Below are positions 1 through 5,032 of a stretch of DNA of 5,032 nt, one piece after another. The stretch is from Clostridia bacterium (GTDB lineage Bacteria; Bacillota; Clostridia; Oscillospirales; CAG-272), in assembly GCA_017386965.1 (NCBI GenBank), contig JAFOGE010000235.1, forward strand, positions 1 through 5,032. The letters run 5' to 3'. The first letter of the stretch is position 1. Every line of letters begins with the position of its first letter. The translations under genes were made by a program, and so were the position numbers. The notes under the pieces are model-generated. The model was not told the origin of the DNA. It worked only from the letters and a program-made list of their open reading frames with translations, and searched no databases.

Positions 1-236
1 AACGCCTTTTGCAAACGCAGAACGAGATCGGGAAGGAAAGAAACCAGCCCCTGGTCGGGAAGACCCTCCGGGTGCTTTGCGACGGGGAGAGCAAGACCAA
101 CTCCGCGCTCTATTCGGGACGCACCGAGGGCAACAAGATCGTCTTCTTTGAGGGGAAGCCCGAGGAGAAGGGATGCTTTGTCAACGTCCGCATCGACCGC
201 GCCGACGCCTTTGCGCTATACGGCGAGAGAGAATAA
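1..236 (+). CDS. miaB: MiaB, tRNA-2-methylthio-N6-dimethylallyladenosine synthase, C-terminal fragment (TRAM domain)
   Basis: This is the 3' end of a gene that begins upstream. The first whole codon is at position 3, giving 77 residues before the TAA at 234-236. The fragment starts at the end of the radical-SAM domain (RLLQTQNEIGKERNQ) and continues as a TRAM domain: LVGKTLRVLCDG, the conserved SGRTEGNKIVFF core, then GCFVNVRIDRADAFALYG. In the family, TRAM binds tRNA, while the missing N-terminal and middle parts carry the Fe-S clusters that methylthiolate i6A37 next to the anticodon. A TTG at position 9 could be read as a start, but the frame is open to the window edge and the homology runs through it, so it is internal. 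RimO and MtaB share this architecture. MiaB is preferred because of the GRTEGNK signature and because miaB lies just upstream of ymcA and mutS in Firmicutes. There is no terminator after the stop, so the next genes are probably co-transcribed. Confidence 0.9.
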   Translation, partial: RLLQTQNEIGKERNQPLVGKTLRVLCDGESKTNSALYSGRTEGNKIVFFEGKPEEKGCFVNVRIDRADAFALYGERE

Positions 237-263
237 AAAACAAGAACGATGATATACAAGTAC

Positions 264-271
264 AGAGAGGA
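264..271 (+). promoter_or_regulatory. Ribosome binding site of the YlbF-family gene
   Basis: AGAGAGGA lies 8 bases before the ATG at 280. An in-frame TGA at 250-252 and the absence of any other start codon between it and 280 make this ATG the only reasonable start. Confidence 0.75.
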
Positions 272-279
272 TCAATACC

Positions 280-666
280 ATGGAAATTTTTGAATTGGCT
301 GCCGAGCTTGGCAGAAAGCTGAAGGATGACAAAAGACTGATCGCACTGGAGGAGGCTAAGAAGGCCTATGAGAGCGACCGCGGTCTGCAAAAGCTGATGA
401 TCGAATATGAGGTCCAGCAAAAGGCAATGCAGAATGAGGTGGCCAAGAGCGACCGCGATATGCAGATGATCGAGGCCATTCAGCGCCGCACGGATGAGCT
501 TTACACGCTGATCACCGAGCATGCCGTTTTTGCAGAGCTGAACCGCACGCAAGCCGTTGTTAACGAGCTGATGAACAGCGTTAACCAAACCATTATGACG
601 CAGATCACAGGGGAGGAGCCCTCGGGCTGCACCCATAACTGCAGCACCTGCGGAGGCTGCCACTGA
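280..666 (+). CDS. YlbF/YmcA family (Com_YlbF) regulator with C-terminal cysteine tail
   Basis: The protein has 128 residues, is predicted almost entirely helical and is rich in charged residues. No signal peptide or membrane segment is visible, so it is probably cytoplasmic. The opening (EIFELAAELGRKLKDDKRLIA), the middle (SDRGLQKLMIEYEVQQKAM) and the later helix (FAELNRTQAVVNELMNSVN) have the pattern of the YlbF/YmcA family. In B. subtilis, YlbF (RicF), YmcA (RicA) and YaaT (RicT) form an Fe-S-containing complex that stimulates RNase Y-dependent mRNA processing and affects competence, sporulation and biofilm formation. The last 12 residues contain Cys117, Cys121, Cys124 and Cys127 (C-x3-C-x2-C-x2-C), a plausible Fe-S or zinc ligand set reminiscent of the cysteine tails in that complex. 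Position between miaB and mutS matches ymcA in B. subtilis, but sequence alone does not separate a YmcA from a YlbF orthologue, so no symbol is given. The family call is firm; the function in this organism is inferred. Confidence 0.9.
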   Translation: MEIFELAAELGRKLKDDKRLIALEEAKKAYESDRGLQKLMIEYEVQQKAMQNEVAKSDRDMQMIEAIQRRTDELYTLITEHAVFAELNRTQAVVNELMNSVNQTIMTQITGEEPSGCTHNCSTCGGCH

Positions 667-683
667 TTTTTTGAGCATCGAAG

Positions 684-689
684 AAGGAG
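684..689 (+). promoter_or_regulatory. Ribosome binding site of mutS
   Basis: AAGGAG (within AAGAAGGAG, 681-689) ends 11 bases before the ATG at 701. In-frame ATGs also occur at 710 and 713, but they lie 20 and 23 bases from the site, which is too far. A TAG at 692-694 closes the frame upstream. The start at 701 also gives the usual family beginning TPMMEQYFEIK. Confidence 0.75.
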
Positions 690-700
690 CGTAGACGTTC

Positions 701-3310
701 ATGACACCGATGATGGAACAATACTTTGAAATCAAAAATCAATACAAGGACTATCTGGTGTTCTACCGATTGGGGGACTTTTACGAGATGTTCTTTGACG
801 ACGCCATTCTTGCCTCGCGTGAGCTGGAGCTGACGCTGACGGGCAGGGATTGCGGCGAGGCCGAGCGCGCCCCCATGTGCGGCGTGCCCTTCCATTCGTC
901 CGAGAGCTATATCGGAAGGCTGATCGAGAAGGGCTATAAGGTGGCCATCTGCGAGCAGACCGAGGATCCCGCTCTTGCCAAGGGCTTGGTCAAGCGAGAG
1001 GTCATCCGTGTCGTTACTCCCGGAACGTTGATCGAATCCAATCTGCTCTCCGAGCAAAAGAACAATTATCTCTGCGCGATCTATATGAACGAGAATTCCG
1101 CGGGGATTTGCTTTGCGGATATTTCCACCGCGCAGATCTCTGCCACCTCCTTTGAGGGGGATTCCATTCACACGCACTTGAAAAACGAGCTTGCCACCTA
1201 TGCGCCTCGCGAGGTGATCTGCAATCTCAACCGCGCGCACATGGGGGAGGTCGGCGCTTTTCTGCAGGCCCATCCCGAGATCACCCTCTCGGATGCGCAG
1301 GCGGGGCGCTTTGACCCTGCCGAGGCCGAGGCAAGATTGCGCGAGCAGTTTTCCCAAACCCTGCGCCCCGAAGCGCTTGAGGACAAGCCGCTGGTGTTAG
1401 CCACGGGTGCGCTTCTGCATTATCTTTCCGACATGGGAAAGAACGATACCTCCTATATCCGTGAGCTGAACGTCTATACGGGCGGGCAGTATCTGGAGAT
1501 GGATCTGAATACCAGACGCAATCTTGAGCTTACGGAATCCATGCGCACCAAGGAAAAGAAGGGATCCCTTCTTTGGGTGCTTGACAAGACCGAAACCGCC
1601 GCAGGCGCGCGTATGCTGCGCGCATGGGTGGAGCGTCCGCTGCTCTCTCCCTCTGCCATTGTGGCAAGGCAAGGAGCGGTAGAGGAGCTTTGCGGAGATT
1701 TTATGCTGCGTCAGCAGATCTGTGAGCTGCTCTCTCACGTTCTGGATCTGGAGCGTCTTGTGACGCGCGCTGTGTACGGCACGGCAAATGCCAAGGATCT
1801 GCGCGCTATCAGCAACACGGCGGCCATTCTTCCCGAGCTTCGCGGCCTGCTTGTCGATTGCAAGAGCGAAAAGCTCCGTGCCATCTGCGAGGAGATGGAT
1901 CCGCTTGCCGACGTGTACCAAAGGATCTCGAAGGCCATCTGCGAGGATCCCCCCTTCTCCCTGCGCGAGGGCGGCATCATCGCCGACGGCTATGACCGTG
2001 ACGTGGACCATTTGCGCGCCGTGATGAAGGACGGAAAGGGCTGGATCGAGAAGATCGCCGAGGAGGAGCGCGAGACCACGGGCATCAAGACCCTCAAGGT
2101 CAATTACAACAAGGTCTTCGGTTATTACATCGAGGTGACGAAGTCCCTCATTTCGCAGGTGCCGGACCGCTATATCCGCAAGCAGACGCTCTCCAACTGC
2201 GAGCGTTACATCACGCAGGAGCTCAAGGACATGGAGGCCACCGTACTGGGGGCGGCAGACCGCATCTGCGCCTTGGAGTACGAGTTGTTCCAGGAGATCC
2301 GCAATTTTGTGGCCGAGCAGAGCGCGCGCATTCAGCGCACGGCTGCCCTTTTGGCCGAGCTGGACGTCTATCTTTCTCTTGCCACTGTGGCAAGCAAAAA
2401 CAAGTACGTCCGTCCCGAGGTGGATCAGAGCGACGCGATCTTTATCAAGGACGGAAGACATCCTGTCGTGGAGCAATTCGTCAAGGATACCTACTTTGTT
2501 CCGAATGATGCCATGCTGGATACGGACAAGAACCGTCTGATGCTCATCACCGGCCCCAACATGGCGGGAAAATCCACCTATATGCGACAGGTGGCACTCA
2601 TCACCGTGATGGCGCAGATCGGCTCCTTCGTGCCTGCCGCAGAGGCAAGCATCGGAGTGGTGGACAAGGTCTTTACCCGCGTTGGCGCATCGGACGATCT
2701 GGCATCGGGACAATCCACCTTCATGCTGGAGATGAATGAGGTTTCCTACATTCTCAAGAATGCCACGAAGCGCAGTCTGATCATCTATGACGAGGTCGGA
2801 CGCGGTACCTCCACCTTTGACGGCATGAGCATCGCGCGCGCCATCGTGGAATACACCAATAGCCGAAGGATCGGCGCAAAGACGCTTTTTGCCACGCACT
2901 ACCACGAGCTGACCTCCATGGAGGAGGAGTTTGAGGGAATCGTGAACTACAATATTGCCGCCAAGAAGCGCGGGGACAGCATTACCTTCCTGCGCAAGAT
3001 CCTGCGCGGCTCCACCGACGACAGCTACGGCATCGAGGTGGCAAAGCTTGCAGGGCTGCCAAACGAGGTCATCAAGCGCGCACGCGAGGTCCTGGCCTCG
3101 GTGGAGGAAACCTCTAAGGCGCTTTCCGAGGGGACCGAGGGCGGCATCGGCAAGCGGAAAAAGGCCGCCGAGAAGGATGACAGTCTGATCTCGCTGGACG
3201 ACTGTATGAACGAGCAGGTGATCGCCGAGCTGAAGGCGGTGGACCTCAACGCGCTTTCCCCCTTTGAGTGTATGTCCTTCCTGTTTGACTTGAAGAAAAG
3301 ACTGCAGTAA
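701..3310 (+). CDS. mutS: DNA mismatch repair protein MutS
   Basis: This is a complete MutS of 869 residues, close to the 850-860 typical of E. coli and B. subtilis. It binds mismatches and small loops as a dimer and, after ADP/ATP exchange, becomes a sliding clamp that recruits MutL. The mismatch-recognition domain (about 1-115) has the Phe27-Tyr28-Glu29 motif in RLGDFYEMFF that contacts the mispair. A connector domain follows (about 125-255), then the core levers with an inserted DNA-clamp domain containing GIKTLKVNYNKVFGYYIEV (461-479). The ATPase domain begins around DGRHPVVEQ (584-592). It has Walker A GPNMAGKST (618-626), the signature region GASDDLASGQSTF (662-674), Walker B LIIYDE with Asp697-Glu698, GRGTST (700-705) and His733 in FATHYHEL. 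A lysine-rich linker (about 803-827) leads to the C-terminal segment ending SPFECMSFLFDLKKRL. All catalytic residues are present, so the protein should be active. One oddity is that the usual clamp-binding QLSLF-type motif in the tail is replaced by SLISLDD (828-834). mutL follows after 39 bases. Confidence 0.99.
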   Translation: MTPMMEQYFEIKNQYKDYLVFYRLGDFYEMFFDDAILASRELELTLTGRDCGEAERAPMCGVPFHSSESYIGRLIEKGYKVAICEQTEDPALAKGLVKREVIRVVTPGTLIESNLLSEQKNNYLCAIYMNENSAGICFADISTAQISATSFEGDSIHTHLKNELATYAPREVICNLNRAHMGEVGAFLQAHPEITLSDAQAGRFDPAEAEARLREQFSQTLRPEALEDKPLVLATGALLHYLSDMGKNDTSYIRELNVYTGGQYLEMDLNTRRNLELTESMRTKEKKGSLLWVLDKTETAAGARMLRAWVERPLLSPSAIVARQGAVEELCGDFMLRQQICELLSHVLDLERLVTRAVYGTANAKDLRAISNTAAILPELRGLLVDCKSEKLRAICEEMDPLADVYQRISKAICEDPPFSLREGGIIADGYDRDVDHLRAVMKDGKGWIEKIAEEERETTGIKTLKVNYNKVFGYYIEVTKSLISQVPDRYIRKQTLSNCERYITQELKDMEATVLGAADRICALEYELFQEIRNFVAEQSARIQRTAALLAELDVYLSLATVASKNKYVRPEVDQSDAIFIKDGRHPVVEQFVKDTYFVPNDAMLDTDKNRLMLITGPNMAGKSTYMRQVALITVMAQIGSFVPAAEASIGVVDKVFTRVGASDDLASGQSTFMLEMNEVSYILKNATKRSLIIYDEVGRGTSTFDGMSIARAIVEYTNSRRIGAKTLFATHYHELTSMEEEFEGIVNYNIAAKKRGDSITFLRKILRGSTDDSYGIEVAKLAGLPNEVIKRAREVLASVEETSKALSEGTEGGIGKRKKAAEKDDSLISLDDCMNEQVIAELKAVDLNALSPFECMSFLFDLKKRLQ

Positions 3311-3334
3311 GGGGATCGTTCCCAAACTGAAACG

Positions 3335-3341
3335 AAAGGAG
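3335..3341 (+). promoter_or_regulatory. Ribosome binding site of mutL
   Basis: AAAGGAG is a strong match to the anti-Shine-Dalgarno sequence, with 8 bases to the ATG at 3350. No other start codon lies in this frame between the mutS stop and 3350. Confidence 0.85.
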
Positions 3342-3349
3342 ATAGGCCA

Positions 3350-5032
3350 ATGCCAAGGATCAACGTTTTACCCTTTGCCGTTGCAAATCTGATTGCCGCA
3401 GGTGAGGTCGTGGACCGTCCCGCCTCGGTGATCAAGGAGCTGATGGAGAATTCCATTGATGCGGGTGCTACACGCATTACGGTGGAGATCCAGAACGGCG
3501 GCGTAACGCTGATGCGCGTTACCGACAACGGCTGCGGTATGGATGCAGAGGATATTCCCACTGCTATCCGCCGTCATGCCACGAGCAAGATCCGCAATGC
3601 GGAGGACCTCGACGGCATTCTGACGCTGGGCTTTCGCGGAGAGGCGCTGGCCGCGATCGCATCGGTTTCCGATCTGCGTATTCTTTCCAAGACCGAGGAA
3701 GCACCCTTCGGAACGCTTTTGGAGGCGCACTGCGGCGAGATCGTATCCCTTTGTGAGCAGGGATGCTCCACGGGTACCTCGGTCATCGTTGAGAATCTGT
3801 TTGCCAACGTCCCCGCACGTCGGAAGTTCCTGAAAAAGGACATCACCGAGTCGATGGCGGTGACCGCGAACGTCGAGCGCGTGGCGCTCTCCAATCCGCA
3901 CATTGCAGTACGCTTGATCGTGGATGGAAGCATAAAGCTGGAAACAGCGGGCGACGGCAACCTCAAAAATACCATCTATGCCGTATTCGGCAAGGAATTT
4001 GCCACCCGTTTGATCGAGGTGGACAGCGAAAACGAAGGGATCCGCGTGCGCGGATTCATTGGACGTACCGACAACGTCAAGGCCAATCGAAATTATCAGA
4101 ACTTCTTTATCAACGGCCGTTACGTCAAGAGTAAGACCGCCATGGCGGCCTTGGAGCAGGCCTACACGTCCTATCTCCCTCCGGAGAAATTCCCGGCCTG
4201 TGTTCTCTATCTTTCCATCAATCCCTCTCGCGTGGATGTCAACGTGCATCCCGCAAAGCTGGAGGTCAAGTTCTCCAACGAGAAGCCGGTATTTGAAACC
4301 ATCTATTACACCGTACGTACCGCGCTGGAGTCCAATTCCGAGCGTCCCTCGGTAGAGCTTTACGTTGGAAAGCGGAAGGGAAGCACCTTTGCAGGCGGAA
4401 GAGTTTCCGACGCAACGCTCCCCGTAGAGGACGGAAAGAAGCAAGCCCTCTCCTCGCGTCAGCTTTCCTATGATCTGAAGGGCGAAACCCAGCCGCAGCC
4501 GCAAACGCGGATGACGGCACAGGAATATCGCAACCTGTACGTGGATAACCGTCCGGCAACAAAGATTCCCGTTATTGAGGAACGGGTGCCGGAGGTCACG
4601 GTGGACAACCGAGGAACCCTTCCTACGGTTGCAACCGCAAAAAATCCCGTATCCGCACCGGTGCCTGCCGCAACGCTATCGGAAAAGCCTGCCCCCGTGC
4701 AGGAAAAATCCGCACCTGTGCAAGAACATTCTGCCCCCGTGCAGGAAACGGTTGCACCCGTGCAGGAAACGGTTGCGCCCGTGCAAGAAACGGTTGCACC
4801 TGTGCAAGAAAAAGCCGCACCCGTGCAGGAAAAGCCTGCGCAGGAGGAGGCACCGCGCGAGATCCCTTCCTACCGCATCGTGGGAGAGGTCTTTCATTCT
4901 TACGTTATCGTGGAGGTCGAGGACAAGATGCTCCTCGTTGACAAGCACGCCGCGCATGAGCGTATCCTCTTTGAGCAGCTCAACGCAGGTCTTCGCCAGG
5001 TCACGCCCACCTCACAGCTTCTTATGCTCCCC
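3350..5032 (+). CDS. mutL: DNA mismatch repair endonuclease MutL (3' end outside window)
   Basis: The frame is open for exactly 561 codons to the window edge, so the gene is truncated by the window and not broken. The N-terminal GHKL ATPase domain (about 1-325) has NLIAAGEVVDRPASVIKEL with catalytic Glu30 and Mg-binding Asn34, DNGCG (59-63), RHATSK (75-80), LGFRGEAL (93-100), PARRKFL and VDVNVHPAK ending at Lys303. A long low-complexity linker (about 326-504) includes seven E-x-x-A-P-V-Q heptads. The C-terminal domain starts near SYRIVGEVFHSYV (507-519) and contains DKHAAHERILFE (531-542), the DxHA(x)2E(x)4E metal-binding motif of nicking MutL proteins, with Lys in place of the commoner Gln. 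The last six visible residues, QLLMLP (556-561), lie where B. subtilis MutL has its clamp-binding QEMIVP. The CPHGRP-type motif and zinc ligands expected later lie outside the window. The product is predicted to be MutS-activated, ATP-dependent and able to nick DNA without MutH. It is probably co-transcribed with mutS. Confidence 0.98.
   Translation, partial: MPRINVLPFAVANLIAAGEVVDRPASVIKELMENSIDAGATRITVEIQNGGVTLMRVTDNGCGMDAEDIPTAIRRHATSKIRNAEDLDGILTLGFRGEALAAIASVSDLRILSKTEEAPFGTLLEAHCGEIVSLCEQGCSTGTSVIVENLFANVPARRKFLKKDITESMAVTANVERVALSNPHIAVRLIVDGSIKLETAGDGNLKNTIYAVFGKEFATRLIEVDSENEGIRVRGFIGRTDNVKANRNYQNFFINGRYVKSKTAMAALEQAYTSYLPPEKFPACVLYLSINPSRVDVNVHPAKLEVKFSNEKPVFETIYYTVRTALESNSERPSVELYVGKRKGSTFAGGRVSDATLPVEDGKKQALSSRQLSYDLKGETQPQPQTRMTAQEYRNLYVDNRPATKIPVIEERVPEVTVDNRGTLPTVATAKNPVSAPVPAATLSEKPAPVQEKSAPVQEHSAPVQETVAPVQETVAPVQETVAPVQEKAAPVQEKPAQEEAPREIPSYRIVGEVFHSYVIVEVEDKMLLVDKHAAHERILFEQLNAGLRQVTPTSQLLMLP
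4682..4843 (+). repeat. Tandem 21-base repeat in the mutL linker (seven full units plus one shortened unit)
   Basis: Seven consecutive 21-base units (4682-4828) encode E-x-x-A-P-V-Q heptads at residues 445-493. The variable pair reads KP, KS, HS, TV, TV, TV, KA. An eighth unit at 4829-4843 encodes EKPAQ, as if the two codons for Pro-Val had been lost from a unit like the first. The units stay in frame and differ mainly at third positions (GCA/GCG/GCC, CCC/CCT, CAG/CAA), plus the variable pair. The repeat lies in the interdomain linker just before the endonuclease domain. It is a coding minisatellite, not a CRISPR, since there are no spacers. Confidence 0.95.

Noticed and set aside
235..240. 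A-run after the miaB stop as a terminator or promoter element
   Set aside because: No stem precedes it, and on the minus strand the T-run would follow no hairpin; no paired -35/-10 boxes are visible in the 43-base gap.
181..1357. Two minus-strand open frames of 184 and 250 codons (181-735 and 605-1357)
   Set aside because: They overlap miaB, the YlbF-family gene and mutS in antisense and show no recognisable domain.
3311..3323. Small hairpin GGGGA-TCG-TTCCC after the mutS stop
   Set aside because: The stem is only five pairs including a G-T pair, with a three-base loop and no T-run after it, so it is not a credible terminator.
1397..3325. 642-codon open frame on the minus strand opposite mutS
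   Set aside because: It lies entirely antisense to a gene with full MutS homology, has a His/Leu/Gly-rich composition typical of the complement of biased codons, and resembles no known protein.
3368..4504. 378-codon open frame on the minus strand opposite mutL
   Set aside because: It is antisense to the conserved MutL ATPase domain and is a by-product of codon bias; no independent start signal or domain is visible.
4682..4843. Possible CRISPR or intergenic repeat array
   Set aside because: Units are directly adjacent without spacers, remain in the mutL frame and encode a regular heptad.
4623..4957. Minus-strand open frames with repetitive FLHGCNR- or PFLARVQ-like translations
   Set aside because: The repetition is the reverse complement of the 21-base coding repeat in mutL, not a separate repeat protein.

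Overview
The window is a conserved chromosomal DNA-repair segment from a bacterium. It most likely belongs to the Bacillota, and probably to a Clostridia-type lineage with moderately high GC; I judged GC by eye and did not calculate it. The evidence is the gene order miaB (3' end) - YlbF/YmcA-family gene - mutS - mutL, all on the + strand, which matches the Firmicute order (Bacillus subtilis miaB/ymcB - ymcA - cotE - mutS - mutL, here without cotE). Purine-rich AGGAG-type ribosome binding sites and an endonuclease-type MutL also fit. Genus cannot be determined from this sequence.

Layout: positions 1-236 hold the C-terminal TRAM domain of MiaB, a radical-SAM tRNA methylthiotransferase. Positions 280-666 encode a 128-residue helical YlbF/YmcA-family protein ending in a four-cysteine tail. 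Positions 701-3310 encode a complete 869-residue MutS. From 3350 to the window edge is mutL, open for all 561 codons present and cut off inside its C-terminal endonuclease domain. The gaps between genes are short (43, 34 and 39 bases) and contain ribosome binding sites but no convincing terminator or promoter. The four genes are therefore probably co-transcribed from a promoter upstream of the window. There is no gene-free stretch above 300 bases, and I found no RNA gene, insertion sequence, CRISPR array or phage element.

Function: MutS recognises mismatches through its Phe-Tyr-Glu motif and recruits MutL in an ATP-dependent way. This MutL carries the DxHA(x)2E(x)4E metal-binding endonuclease motif, so repair here is predicted to be of the MutH-independent type, with MutL nicking the new strand and the sliding clamp helping to direct it. 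The YlbF-family protein is related to subunits of the RicA/RicF/RicT complex that promotes mRNA maturation in B. subtilis; its role here is unknown.

No new biological system is evident. The points most worth a second look are a tandem 21-base repeat (E-x-x-A-P-V-Q heptads) in the MutL interdomain linker, an apparently degenerate clamp-binding motif in the MutS tail alongside a recognisable one in MutL, and the cysteine tail of the YlbF-family protein.
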